Source: a bacterium
Lineage (GTDB): Bacteria > Zhuqueibacterota > Zhuqueibacteria > Zhuqueibacterales > Geothermadaptataceae
Reading direction: 5' to 3'
Length of the DNA: 64,000 nt
Assembly: GCA_024275575.1 (NCBI GenBank)
Contig: JAJRYV010000069.1
Location: forward strand, 52,614-116,613
The first letter of the stretch is position 1. Every line of letters begins with the position of its first letter. The notes beneath the pieces were generated by a model. The model worked only from the letters and a program-made list of their open reading frames with translations. It had not been told where the DNA came from and made no database searches. A program made the translations under genes and the position numbers. Positions 46,698 to 55,653 of this stretch are shown here, piece by piece.

Positions 46698-47048
46698 TTA
46701 CACTGGAGAATCACTTTGTTCGTTGCGTTTACCCCAGTAGTAATAATAAAAAATCAGCCCGAGACCAGCAAGAATAAACATAAAGGCAACGGTCATTTCA
46801 TCCTGCATGCCGCGCGGAAAAAAACGCGCGATGATAAAAGCAAGACCGATACCAACGAGCACAAGTCCCCACTTCATCGAACTCATCACATGCGTTCTGC
46901 GTGAAAGTTCGTTTAGAATTTCTTTCATATCACCGAGGTTTTCGCCGTGGTTAATCAGCGTGCGCATCGTTTTGTGCTCCATGCCGTTTTTGGCTAAGAA
47001 TCCAATCAAAAAAAACAGGCTGATCGGAATCAAAATTTCGCTATGCAT
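46698..47048 (-). CDS. Small membrane protein, DUF6249-like
   Basis: A 116-residue protein with an N-terminal helix (LIPISLFFLIGFLA), a short conserved-looking middle (MRTLINHGENLGDMKEILNEL), and two C-terminal helices (WGLVLVGIGLAFIIA, MTVAFMFILAGLGLIFYYYY). The shape fits the DUF6249 group, which is often encoded beside ECF sigma factors, as here (divergent, 132 bases away). I chose the ATG at 47048, since AGGAG lies seven bases upstream; a longer frame from 47096 has no such site. Function unknown, perhaps linked to the envelope stress sensed by the neighbouring sigma system. Confidence 0.7.
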   Translation of the reverse strand: MHSEILIPISLFFLIGFLAKNGMEHKTMRTLINHGENLGDMKEILNELSRRTHVMSSMKWGLVLVGIGLAFIIARFFPRGMQDEMTVAFMFILAGLGLIFYYYYWGKRNEQSDSPV

Positions 47049-47180
47049 AAATATACTCCTGATTGAATGAAATAAATTTTGCCTGATTGCCTCCATCTGA
47101 CCAATACATCTTGATTTTGTTGCAGATTATTTTCAAAATACCGGCGCAACAATTTTACTCCTTAACGGTCAAATAAATAC

Positions 47181-47765
47181 ATGATAAATGAACAGGAAAA
47201 ATATCAAAGAATCATCAGCCGTATCCTCGCCGGTGATACCAATGCCTTTTTGGCGATCGTGGATGGGCATAAAAAGCTGGTTAGCCGCATGGTTTGGAAA
47301 ATGATCAACCGGCCTGCAGAACGGGAAGACATCTGTCAGGATATTTTTTTTAAAGTCTATAAAAATCTGACAAAATTCAAATTCGAATGCAAACTATCGA
47401 CATGGATCGCGCGCATCACCTATAACACCTGCCTGAATTACCTCAATAAAAAACGACCGGCGTTTTATGATGATTCACGTCAGCCGGATGCCGGTATTCA
47501 GACCTTGCAGGACCTCAGCAAAACTGCGGTACATCACCTCGAAGAGCAAGATACTTCAAGCCGCCTGCGCACGGAAATCGACCGGTTACCGGTAAAATTC
47601 CGCACTGCGCTGATGCTTTTTCATCTCGAAGAAATGAAATATGAGGCGATCGGAGAAATTATGAATTTACCCGTTGGCACCGTTAAAAGTCATCTCTTTC
47701 GTGCACGGCGCCTGTTAAAAGATAAACTGGAAAACAAATATAACCGGGAAGAGTTATGGCAATAG
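47181..47765 (+). CDS. ECF-type RNA polymerase sigma factor
   Basis: A 194-residue sigma-70 family protein with only regions 2 and 4. Region 2 is at about residues 20-90 (DICQDIFFKVYKNLTKF and STWIARITYNTCLNYL); region 4 at about 130-185 (LPVKFRTALMLFHLEEMKYE, MNLPVGTVKSHLFRARRLLK, the helix-turn-helix). It overlaps the next gene by ten bases, and that product looks like its anti-sigma factor. It is expected to direct a small stress or envelope regulon. Confidence 0.95.
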   Translation: MINEQEKYQRIISRILAGDTNAFLAIVDGHKKLVSRMVWKMINRPAEREDICQDIFFKVYKNLTKFKFECKLSTWIARITYNTCLNYLNKKRPAFYDDSRQPDAGIQTLQDLSKTAVHHLEEQDTSSRLRTEIDRLPVKFRTALMLFHLEEMKYEAIGEIMNLPVGTVKSHLFRARRLLKDKLENKYNREELWQ

Positions 47766-48274
47766 AAAATAACGATGAGCGCTTGCAGGGGCGTCTCGAT
47801 GCAGCACTTGGAAAAAAAGATTACAGCGATACCGGCGGACAGTCTGCAGCGGAAAAGCGCTATCGCCGGCTCTATCGTCTGTTGCAAGAGGATGATTCCC
47901 CAACGCTTGCGCCTGATTTCAACCGCAGATTGCTGCAAAGAGTGGAAAACTATCAGCAAACACGCAGCCTGAAGCAAAGGTTTTACACTGTCATTCTGCT
48001 GGTTGGCACATTTGCCGTATTTCTCGGCATTGGGGGCGGCGAAACACTACCGGCGCAATGGCAAAATGACATCACTTCATGGGTGACGCCATTTTTGGGA
48101 CCCTTCAAATACGACTACCTGGCTATCGTTCGTGAGGCATTTGCCGGATTGAACATCAGTTTCAGTGCGCTATTTCTCGCCGGGCTGGCGATTTTTATCG
48201 TATTTATTTTTGACGAGTTATTTTTTCAGAAGAAAAGCAAGGCATACAATTTAATCAGCCATATTAGTCTTTAA
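47756..48274 (+). CDS. Probable anti-sigma factor, two membrane helices
   Basis: A 172-residue protein translated from a start inside the sigma gene. Residues 1-70 are soluble and helical (QSAAEKRYRRLYRLLQEDD, then LAPDFNRRLLQRVENYQQ), followed by membrane helices at about 75-95 and 140-160. A typical zinc-finger anti-sigma domain (HxxxCxxC) is absent, so binding must be by another helical domain. The assignment rests on coupling with the sigma factor and on topology. It overlaps the end of rluD (opposite strand) by four bases. Confidence 0.65.
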   Translation: MAIENNDERLQGRLDAALGKKDYSDTGGQSAAEKRYRRLYRLLQEDDSPTLAPDFNRRLLQRVENYQQTRSLKQRFYTVILLVGTFAVFLGIGGGETLPAQWQNDITSWVTPFLGPFKYDYLAIVREAFAGLNISFSALFLAGLAIFIVFIFDELFFQKKSKAYNLISHISL

Positions 48275-49254
48275 AGCAGCCGCAGTTGTGCGATCAGGTT
48301 TTGCAGATCCGTGGGGATTTCAGCTTCAAAATATATATCTTTGTTTTCCACCGGATGAAAAAAAGAAAGCTGCCGGGCGTGCAGCGCCTGCCGTTGGAAA
48401 TCTTTCAAAAGTCCGGCGATATAAGCGGCATTTTTCTGATTTATTCCGCTGAGGCCGTGCTTACGCCCACCGTAAGTCGGGTCGCCAAAAACGGGATAGC
48501 CGATGGAGGCCGTGTGCACGCGAATCTGGTGCGTCCGTCCGGTTTCCAGCTTGAATTCACAGAGGGATGCCACAGACCCGAAATATTCGAGCACCTGCAT
48601 ATGCGTGACCGCCCATTTGCCGTCCTGTTTGTTCGCCATCATTTTTTTACGGTCGCGTAAATTGCGCGAGATGTAACTCTCAATTTTCCGGTTCAGCAAA
48701 TCCGGCCTGCCCCAGATTACCGCCTGATAAATTCGTTTCGCTGTCTTTTGCGAAAATTGTCTCGAAAGGGCGGCATGAACAACATCATTTTTCGCGACCA
48801 CCAGCAATCCCGAAGTGTCTTTGTCGAGCCGGTGCACGATGCCTGGCCGGCTTTCACCGCTGAGGGTTGACAAATTATTCTGACAGTGATAGACCAGCGC
48901 ATTAACCAGCGTGCCGGACCAGTTTCCGACTGCCGGATGCACCACCATTCCCGCGGGTTTATTAATCACGATGAGGGAGTCATCTTCGAAAATGATATCG
49001 AGCGGAATATTTTCAGGCTGAACATCCGGCTGCGGGCGGGGTTGCAAAATGACGCTCAGTTTTTCACCGGGGTTCACTTTTTCGCTCGCTTTTACGGTTT
49101 TGCCGCCTCGCAAGACCAGACCGTTTTGTATAAGGATTTTGATATAAGAACGGCTGGCGCTGGGTAATTTCTCGGCTAAATACTTGTCGATACGCAACGG
49201 ACTTTGCGTTGCATCAACTTCAATTATGATTTCAGATGTTGTGTTTTCAGGCAT
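48271..49254 (-). CDS. rluD: 23S rRNA pseudouridine synthase, RluD family
   Basis: The 327-residue enzyme has an S4 domain (RIDKYLAEKLPSASRSYIKILI), then the RluA/RluD catalytic motif IVHRLDKDTSGLLVVAKN, whose aspartate is the nucleophile, and ETGRTHQIRVHTASIGYPVFGDPTYG. It would modify U1911, U1915 and U1917 of 23S rRNA if a true RluD. I chose the ATG at 49254, which overlaps lspA by eight bases and gives the E. coli length (326); the frame is open to 49302, but that would overlap lspA by 56 bases. It is last in the folC-rluD block. Confidence 0.9.
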   Translation of the reverse strand: MPENTTSEIIIEVDATQSPLRIDKYLAEKLPSASRSYIKILIQNGLVLRGGKTVKASEKVNPGEKLSVILQPRPQPDVQPENIPLDIIFEDDSLIVINKPAGMVVHPAVGNWSGTLVNALVYHCQNNLSTLSGESRPGIVHRLDKDTSGLLVVAKNDVVHAALSRQFSQKTAKRIYQAVIWGRPDLLNRKIESYISRNLRDRKKMMANKQDGKWAVTHMQVLEYFGSVASLCEFKLETGRTHQIRVHTASIGYPVFGDPTYGGRKHGLSGINQKNAAYIAGLLKDFQRQALHARQLSFFHPVENKDIYFEAEIPTDLQNLIAQLRLL

Positions 49255-49786
49255 TTCTATCTGACTGCCAGATATCGCGTTCTTCACTTTCCAGATTGTC
49301 ATTCATATTGTAGGGAATGTGTGAATTGTCCGTTTGTGCTTCATCTTTCTCAAAAAGCACGAGAAAAATGAGCACGACCATGCCCACGGAAACAGCGGTA
49401 TCGGCAACATTGAAAACCGGGAAGCGTTGTGCGCCGACGCCAAAATCAAAAAAATCGATCACCCGGCCGTAGGCAAATCGGTCGATCAAATTTCCGATTG
49501 CACCACCGAGCACCAGAGCAAGTGAGATGCGCAGCATAAGTCTCTCATTACGCATGCGATACAAAATAACCATGATGGCAATACTGGCAATTGTGGAAAA
49601 AAAGGTGAAAAACCAGGGGCCGGCCAAAACGATACCAAAAGCCATGCCCGGATTTTCAATGTAGGTAAGGCGGAAAAAATCCCCTGTAATTTTAATGCTT
49701 TCGTACAATTGAAAATTCGCTTTGATCAACAATTTTGTCGCCTGGTCCAGCATGATGACCAGCACTGTTAAACTTAGAACACGCAA
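49247..49786 (-). CDS. lspA: Lipoprotein signal peptidase (signal peptidase II)
   Basis: A 179-residue aspartic protease of the inner membrane that removes the signal peptide of prolipoproteins. Four hydrophobic helices are visible, with the catalytic aspartates in GNLIDRFAYGRVIDFFDF and in FNVADTAVSVG. N-terminal DQATK and the ENPGMAFG motif are also conserved. TTG start with AGGAA eight bases upstream. About 25 extra polar residues follow the last helix. It serves the lipoproteins encoded in this window. Order ileS-dksA-lspA-rluD is a common bacterial arrangement. Confidence 0.95.
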   Translation of the reverse strand: MRVLSLTVLVIMLDQATKLLIKANFQLYESIKITGDFFRLTYIENPGMAFGIVLAGPWFFTFFSTIASIAIMVILYRMRNERLMLRISLALVLGGAIGNLIDRFAYGRVIDFFDFGVGAQRFPVFNVADTAVSVGMVVLIFLVLFEKDEAQTDNSHIPYNMNDNLESEERDIWQSDRNA

Positions 49787-49804
49787 AAGTGCATTCCTGT
49801 CTGC

Positions 49805-50173
49805 TTAAATTTTTTCCTGTTTGGATTTGCACTGAATACAAAGTGTCGCATGCGGCACAGCTTTGAGTCGCTCAAGGTGAATTAACTCACCACAACTGCG
49901 GCAGTGGCCGTACGTTCCATCCTTTATCCGTTCAAGAGCACGTTCGAGATAATCCAGGAGTTTACCCTCGCGCGTGGCAAAGAAGTACTTCTTCTCGCGC
50001 TCCATATTGTCCGTTCCCTGGTCTGCCATGTGAAAGGAATAGGGCGTATGGTCTTCGACACTGTCCTGACCGGAAATACCGCGTTTACGCAAGGGGTCTT
50101 CTTTGAGCAACTCGTTCTTTTTATCGTTGATCAGGTTTTCAAAGTACTTTAAGTCTTCCTTAGACATAGCCAT
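49805..50173 (-). CDS. DksA/TraR-family zinc-finger protein
   Basis: A 122-residue DksA-like protein. The N-terminal coiled coil (DLKYFENLINDKKNELLKE) is followed by an aspartate-rich turn, ADQGTDNMEREK, and a C4 zinc finger CRSCGELIH-x-CIQC (four cysteines). DksA binds in the RNA-polymerase secondary channel and works with ppGpp. The short coiled coil could place it with the TraR-type relatives. A strong AGGAGG lies eight bases upstream. It lies between ileS and lspA, with a terminator-like hairpin before it. Confidence 0.9.
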   Translation of the reverse strand: MAMSKEDLKYFENLINDKKNELLKEDPLRKRGISGQDSVEDHTPYSFHMADQGTDNMEREKKYFFATREGKLLDYLERALERIKDGTYGHCRSCGELIHLERLKAVPHATLCIQCKSKQEKI

Positions 50174-50190
50174 TGGCTCAACCTCCTTTT

Positions 50191-50223
50191 AAAAAACCCA
50201 GACGTTGCCGACTGGCAACCTGG
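50191..50223 (-). terminator. Terminator or attenuator between ileS and the dksA-like gene
   Basis: On the minus strand a stem formed by CCAG plus GTTGCC (50223-50214) and GGCAAC plus CTGG (50209-50198) is followed by six T (50196-50191). The ribosome site of the dksA-like gene (50187-50182) comes directly after. If it works as a partial terminator it would set expression of dksA-lspA-rluD relative to ileS. Confidence 0.7.
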
Positions 50224-50294
50224 CTGGCTTGTTTACTGTATATCTGCGAAAAATACTCCAAATACTTTGTTTTCTCTTGGCAATATAAGAATGA

Positions 50295-53200
50295 TTATAC
50301 TTTTTTAATAGCTAAAGTAAATTTTTTATTATCAATTTTCCATTCTTTAACCAAATCGAAGCCGTTTAATTCCGTGATGAGGTCTTCAGATAGCGTTTCA
50401 GCTTTGATGTAATCTTTCTGTGCAGCAAGCGCTGAGCTGATCAATTCTTCCCCATCGGCATATCCGACGAGGATACGATCGACGACTTCAAACCCGGCCT
50501 CTTTGCGCATATTCTGGATGCGATTGACCACTTCCCGGGCGATGCCTTCTTCGATCAACTCCGCAGTCAGCGTCGTATCCAGCGCCACGGGGTAGGTTCC
50601 ATCCATCGTCGCCACCAGGCCTTCAGCACCCTCGGCGACGATGCGCACATCTTCTTTTTCAATGCTACCGCTAAAACCGTCGGTTTGCAAACACAAAGAG
50701 CCGTTTGTCTCCAGTTCCTGCACTGACTCCGCCGGTAATTCGCGGATTATAGCAGCAATCCGGTTGACATTTTTACCAAATTTCGGCCCCAGTTTTTTAA
50801 AATTGGGCTCAGCTTTCTTCGACATCAATTCGCCGGCATCCGCAGCATAGGAAATTTTTTTGATATTGAGTTCTTCCTGAATGAGCGGCAGCATTTCGTT
50901 GAGTTGTGCTTGCTGATCACTGTTTTTCGTCACCACGATAAGCCGCGGCAACGGCTGGCGGACTTTCACACCGGCATCGTTGCGCAATGCGCGACCGGAA
51001 AGCACGACGTCACGTACCAGTTCCATTCGACTTTCTAACGCTTCATCGCGATAATTATATTCCGGGAATTCCGGCTGCGGGAATTTTTCCAAATGAACAC
51101 TTTCCAACCCCGTGCCTGTCGCAGTGTTGAGATTCCTGTATACTTCATCGCTGATGAAAGGCGCTACAGGGGCGATCAGCTTTGCCATTGTTTGCAAAAC
51201 CTCAAACAACGTCTGATAGGCCGCTAGTTTATCTTCCCCAACCTCCGATTTCCAAAATCTGCGGCGGTTGCGCCGGACGTACCAGTTGGATACGTCGTCA
51301 ACCAGAAAATCGCTGATCATGCGCACAATTTTCGTGATTTCATAACGTTTGAAATAACTATCCACCTGTGCGACGAGGCGATTCAAGCGGCTGATAATCC
51401 AGCGATCGATTTCGAGGCGTTCGGTTACGGCCACAAGATTATGTGGGTCGTAATTAAAACGATCGATATTGGCATACATGGCGAAAAAATTATAAGTGTT
51501 GAGCAGGGTGCCGAAAAATTTGCGCACTACATCAGCGATTCCTTCTTCATCAAAACGCGTCGGCAGCCACGGCGGGCTCACCGCCATAAGATACCAGCGC
51601 GCTGCATCGGCGCCATATTTTTCGATAATTTTAAAAGGATCGACGCTATTGCCTTTGCTTTTCGACATCTTCTGGCCATTTTTATCGAGGACCATTTCCA
51701 GTGAGATGCATGATTTGAAGCTTGATTTGCCGAAAAGCAAGGAAGAAATCGCCAGCAAAGAATAGAACCAGCCGCGGGTCTGGTCGACACCCTCACTGAT
51801 AAAATCCGCTGGGAATTTCTGAGCGAAGATTTCTTTATTTTCAAAAGGATAGTGCCATTGTGCCACCGGCATGGCGCCGGAATCGAACCAGACGTCGATG
51901 ACTTCCGGTTCACGGCGCATTTTGCCGTCACAATCCGGGCAATCGAACAGCAAATTGTCGACATGTGGCTTATGCAAATCTTCAATTACCAGCACACCGG
52001 CGCGTTCTTTAAGTTTATCCACACTGCCGATACACTCCGTTTTGTGGCAAGATTCGCACTTCCAGATCGGTAGTGGCGTGCCCCAGAAACGCTCACGGGA
52101 AAGCGACCAGTCGATATTATTACGCAGCCATTCGCCAAAGCGTTTCTCGCCAACCTCTTGCGGATACCAGTCGATAGCATCGTTTAATTGCAGCATCTTC
52201 TCCTTGAACTTCGAGGTAGCGATATACCATGATTTATAGGAATAATAAATCAGCGGGGTGCTGCAGCGCCAGCAATGGGGATAGGAGTGCGTATGCTTTT
52301 CCGCTTTGAGCAGTGTACCGGAGGCTTTCATATCTTTGATGATATTGGGATCGGCATCTTTAAAAAACTGACCGGCATAGGGCAGGACACGCTCGTCAAA
52401 AGTCCCGTTCTTTAAAATCGGGTTGAGATGCGGCAGGTCATGTTTTCTGCCGATCAGGTTATCATCTTCGCCAAACGCCGGTGCGATATGCACGATACCC
52501 GTGCCATCATCTGCGGTGACAAAATCGGCTGCAACCGTATAAAAGGCATCCTTATCGGTTGGCAGAAAATCAAAAATGCGTTTGTAACGCTGTCCGGCCA
52601 GTTGTGAGCCGGTGTACATCTGACGAATTTTATACTGTCCGTCGAGACAATCGAGGCGGCTTTTTGCGAGAATAAGTTTTTCAGTTTCATACTCGACGAG
52701 CACATATTCCAGGCTCGGATGCAAAGCCAAAGCGACGTTGGAAATCAAAGTCCAGGGCGTGGTTGTCCACACCAAAAATGAGGTTTTCGGGTCATCGATG
52801 AGCGGCATGCGCACAAAGACGGAGGGATCATCGATGTCCTTATAACCCTGTGCGACCTCATGGCCTGAAAGCGGTGTTTCACAGCGCGGGCAATAAGGGA
52901 TGATTTTGTGGCCTTCATAAATCAGCCCTTTTCCCCACAGTTGTGATAAAATCCACCACACGGATTCGATATATTTATTATCATAAGTGATGTAGGGGTC
53001 GTGGAGATCGATCCAGTAGGCGATACGGCGTGTGAGCTCATCCCATTCGCTTTTGTATTTCCACACCGATTCACGGCATTTTATATTAAATTTCTCCACG
53101 CCGTAGGCGCCGATATCATCCTTTTTTTCGATGCCGAGCTGTTTTTCAACCTCGATTTCTACCGGCAGGCCATGTGTATCCCAACCGGCCTTGCGCTCGA

Positions 53201-53435
53201 CGCGATAACCTTGCATGGTTTTGAGCCGGCAGACGATATCCTTAACCGTGCGCGCTAAAACGTGATGAATGCCCGGACGGCCGTTTGCTGTCGGCGGCCC
53301 CTCATAAAAAATAAAGGGTTTATCGGCATTGCGGGTTGAAATACTTTTCTGAAAAATGTCATTCTTTTCCCAGTATTCGAGAACTTGTTCTTCAATTGCA
53401 GGGAGATTAAAACGCGTTCCTAATTCTTTAAACAT
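50295..53435 (-). CDS. ileS: Isoleucyl-tRNA synthetase
   Basis: A class I aminoacyl-tRNA synthetase, 1046 residues. The HIGH motif reads GRPGIHHV, the form found in Bacteroidota-like IleRS; KMSKSKGNSVDP is the second ATP motif. The editing domain (WTTTPWTLISN) and the typical WDTHGLPVEIEVEK are present. A cysteine pair near the middle (CPRC, CESC, CPDC) probably binds zinc. The anticodon domain and a C-terminal domain complete it. It charges tRNA-Ile and edits valine. It is followed by a terminator-like hairpin. Confidence 0.97.
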   Translation of the reverse strand: MFKELGTRFNLPAIEEQVLEYWEKNDIFQKSISTRNADKPFIFYEGPPTANGRPGIHHVLARTVKDIVCRLKTMQGYRVERKAGWDTHGLPVEIEVEKQLGIEKKDDIGAYGVEKFNIKCRESVWKYKSEWDELTRRIAYWIDLHDPYITYDNKYIESVWWILSQLWGKGLIYEGHKIIPYCPRCETPLSGHEVAQGYKDIDDPSVFVRMPLIDDPKTSFLVWTTTPWTLISNVALALHPSLEYVLVEYETEKLILAKSRLDCLDGQYKIRQMYTGSQLAGQRYKRIFDFLPTDKDAFYTVAADFVTADDGTGIVHIAPAFGEDDNLIGRKHDLPHLNPILKNGTFDERVLPYAGQFFKDADPNIIKDMKASGTLLKAEKHTHSYPHCWRCSTPLIYYSYKSWYIATSKFKEKMLQLNDAIDWYPQEVGEKRFGEWLRNNIDWSLSRERFWGTPLPIWKCESCHKTECIGSVDKLKERAGVLVIEDLHKPHVDNLLFDCPDCDGKMRREPEVIDVWFDSGAMPVAQWHYPFENKEIFAQKFPADFISEGVDQTRGWFYSLLAISSLLFGKSSFKSCISLEMVLDKNGQKMSKSKGNSVDPFKIIEKYGADAARWYLMAVSPPWLPTRFDEEGIADVVRKFFGTLLNTYNFFAMYANIDRFNYDPHNLVAVTERLEIDRWIISRLNRLVAQVDSYFKRYEITKIVRMISDFLVDDVSNWYVRRNRRRFWKSEVGEDKLAAYQTLFEVLQTMAKLIAPVAPFISDEVYRNLNTATGTGLESVHLEKFPQPEFPEYNYRDEALESRMELVRDVVLSGRALRNDAGVKVRQPLPRLIVVTKNSDQQAQLNEMLPLIQEELNIKKISYAADAGELMSKKAEPNFKKLGPKFGKNVNRIAAIIRELPAESVQELETNGSLCLQTDGFSGSIEKEDVRIVAEGAEGLVATMDGTYPVALDTTLTAELIEEGIAREVVNRIQNMRKEAGFEVVDRILVGYADGEELISSALAAQKDYIKAETLSEDLITELNGFDLVKEWKIDNKKFTLAIKKV

Positions 53436-53550
53436 GATTGATGCCTGGTTTTCAAGGATGGATTTCTCTTGAGTTTTTGATGAAAATTTCTACTGAAAGC
53501 TGTTTTCAGCATCGGAATTTATAAATATTCAAATTTCTGTTTCGCCTCGC

Positions 53551-54372
53551 TTAAATTCGGGCGACAGCTTTTTTGATGAGCAAAGTCAATTTCGGTTCGG
53601 CTTCACCGGCAATGCGGATGATTTCTGCAATATTCGCCGGTTCCAGCGCATCAGGCAAACAGGCGTCGGTGATGACGGAAAATCCGAGAACCTGCATGCT
53701 GCTATGAATAGCGACGATCACTTCCGGAACCGTGGACATACCGACGACATCAGCGCCGATGGTGCGGAGAAAACGGTATTCAGCACGGGTTTCCAAATTC
53801 GGCCCGGTGACTGCGACATAAACGCCTTTTTGCACTCTGATTTTTTCTTCGAGCGCAATTTGCTCAACCATGGCGATGAGTGATTTGCAATAGGGTTCAC
53901 TCATGTCCGGGAAGCGCGGTCCCAATGTATCATCGTTAATACCGATCAACGGATTGTTGCCGAGCAAATTGATATGATCAGCCATGATCATAATATCGCC
54001 GGGTGTGTAATTGGGGTTCATACCGCCGCACGCATTGGAAACGACCAGCGTTTCGCAACCCAACTGCTTCATCACACGCACCGGGAAAGTAATCTGCTGC
54101 ATGCTATAACCTTCATATAAATGGAAGCGCCCCTGCATCGCCACGATATTTTTACCGCTTAATTTACCAAAAATAAGACGGCCGACATGGGTTTCTACAG
54201 TCGACAGCGGAAAATGGGGAATTTCATCATACGGGATCGCGGTTTCGATTGCAATTTCTGAGACCAGACCGCCGAGGCCGGTTCCTAAAATAATGCCGAT
54301 AGTGGGCTCAATTTTAGTTCGCCTGTTTAGAAAATCGATAACTTCATTCAATTGAGTTCTTAGCTCCGCCAT
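53551..54372 (-). CDS. Purine nucleoside phosphorylase, trimeric type
   Basis: A 273-residue phosphorylase that splits inosine and guanosine with phosphate in purine salvage. Motifs are GIILGTGLGGL, FPLSTVETHVGRL, GRFHLYEGYS, NACGGMNPNYTPGDIMIM, GPNLETRAEYRFLRTIGADVVGMSTVPEV and a final TDACLP. The type is that of PunA/DeoD-2 trimers; hexameric DeoD looks different. AGGAG lies eight bases before the ATG. The gap of 269 bases to divIVA (54373-54641) holds no gene, only a palindromic ACCGGCCGGT near 54531. Confidence 0.95.
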   Translation of the reverse strand: MAELRTQLNEVIDFLNRRTKIEPTIGIILGTGLGGLVSEIAIETAIPYDEIPHFPLSTVETHVGRLIFGKLSGKNIVAMQGRFHLYEGYSMQQITFPVRVMKQLGCETLVVSNACGGMNPNYTPGDIMIMADHINLLGNNPLIGINDDTLGPRFPDMSEPYCKSLIAMVEQIALEEKIRVQKGVYVAVTGPNLETRAEYRFLRTIGADVVGMSTVPEVIVAIHSSMQVLGFSVITDACLPDALEPANIAEIIRIAGEAEPKLTLLIKKAVARI

Positions 54373-54641
54373 GGATGAGGCTCCTTTTCATATCCCATGT
54401 TGACTCATTTGCCGGCATTTATTCACCGGAAAAAAAACAGTGCATAATAAAGACAGACAAATTATAATATTTTTCCATCAGATGCAACGCTCAGTTTTAC
54501 CAAACTGTTATGCTTTTTTAACCGGCCGGTGGGTTAATTCGCAGGGATGAGATAAACGATTTGAAATTGACGCGGTATTTTCAGATATGCAGTGATCGTT
54601 GACCTATGGCAAGGGCGCGCGATGAGCAATGCATAAATCGA

Positions 54642-55316
54642 TTACGTCAAATACTGATCTTTAATTCGTGGTAATTTTGTGCTTTTGGCAATTTTGCTTT
54701 TTTCTTCGTTTTTACTGCCGGAGTTCTTTTGTTTTCCGACATCATGATTGTCGTTGAGATTAATCGTTACCGATCCCGGCCCGGGCGTAGTTTTGATTCG
54801 TTTCAATCTGGGATTATCATCCTGCAGCTCTCCCTGCGGCAGGGAATGTGTTTCCTCATAGCCTAAATCTTCAAGTTCGAGAACACCGATGAGTTCCATC
54901 TGGCTTTCTAACAGATGGCGCAGGCGGCGGGCAAAGCTGTCTTTTTGCGCCCGGATGATGATGATGTAATTTTTCAATTTTTCCAGCTTTATGCGCGATT
55001 CGTCGAGGATTTTCTCTGCTTTTAACTCGGCATCCCGGATGATCAAATCAGCCTCTTTTTTACTGTTCTCCCGCGAAGAAGTGATGTTCTCCTGTGCGTT
55101 TACCAGCGTTTCTTTTAAACTGTCCTCAACCTGGCGGTAATCTCTAAGCTGTGTGCGCAATTTCAGCACCTCGTCTGTCAACTGGTTTTTCTCGCGCACC
55201 ACCGCTTCAAATTCATCGGCAACCACTTCGAGAAAGGCCTCGACTTCGATGGGATCGTAACCGCGTAGTCCTTTTTTAAATTCCTGTTTTTTAATATCTA
55301 AAGGTGTAAGTTTCAC
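54642..55316 (-). CDS. divIVA: DivIVA-domain coiled-coil protein
   Basis: A 224-residue cytosolic protein. Residues 1-60 are the membrane-binding DivIVA N-terminus (LTPLDIKKQEFKKGLRGYDP and EVEAFLEVVADEFE), followed by a coiled coil to about residue 150 and a disordered, basic C-terminus. DivIVA marks curved membranes and poles and organises growth or division. GTG start with GGGAG six bases upstream. It lies 21 bases after yggT and 43 after the end of yggS-yggT spacing, a neighbourhood (yggS-yggT-divIVA) that is conserved even in Gram-positives; sepF is absent here. Confidence 0.92.
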   Translation of the reverse strand: MKLTPLDIKKQEFKKGLRGYDPIEVEAFLEVVADEFEAVVREKNQLTDEVLKLRTQLRDYRQVEDSLKETLVNAQENITSSRENSKKEADLIIRDAELKAEKILDESRIKLEKLKNYIIIIRAQKDSFARRLRHLLESQMELIGVLELEDLGYEETHSLPQGELQDDNPRLKRIKTTPGPGSVTINLNDNHDVGKQKNSGSKNEEKSKIAKSTKLPRIKDQYLT

Positions 55317-55337
55317 TCTTAACTCCCGTGAAGTTTA

Positions 55338-55631
55338 TCATAATGAATTGGCCAAATCAAATAACGACTGCACCAGAAACGAACGTAAGAATTGCAATAA
55401 AATGATAACGATAATCGGCGACAGATCGAGCCCGCCGAAACTGGGGACGTATTGCCGCACAACCTGCAGCGCAGGTTCAGTGATTTTGTATATTAATTGG
55501 ACGATTTGATTATTCGGGTCAACACGAATCCAGGAAATGATGACCCGTGCGATGACCGCGTACATGTATAATGTACAAAGGATATTCAGTAAATTGGCAA
55601 TTGCTGTAAAAAAATTTGCAAAAATAAACAT
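55338..55631 (-). CDS. yggT: YggT-family membrane protein
   Basis: A 97-residue protein with two long hydrophobic helices and the YggT features ARVIISWIRVDPNNQIVQLI, TEPALQVVRQYVP and GGLDLSPIIVIILLQFL. AGGTGG precedes the ATG. The family is linked to cell division and osmotic shock, with no agreed biochemical role. It lies between yggS and divIVA, with gaps of 22 and 21 bases, so they form one operon. Confidence 0.95.
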   Translation of the reverse strand: MFIFANFFTAIANLLNILCTLYMYAVIARVIISWIRVDPNNQIVQLIYKITEPALQVVRQYVPSFGGLDLSPIIVIILLQFLRSFLVQSLFDLANSL

Positions 55632-55653
55632 TCTTCCACCTGTTTTAAGATAT

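Noticed and set aside
47140..47170. Autoregulated ECF promoter (CAAC ... CGGTC) before the sigma gene
   Set aside because: The gap is about 13 bases, shorter than the usual 15-17, and the match is weak.
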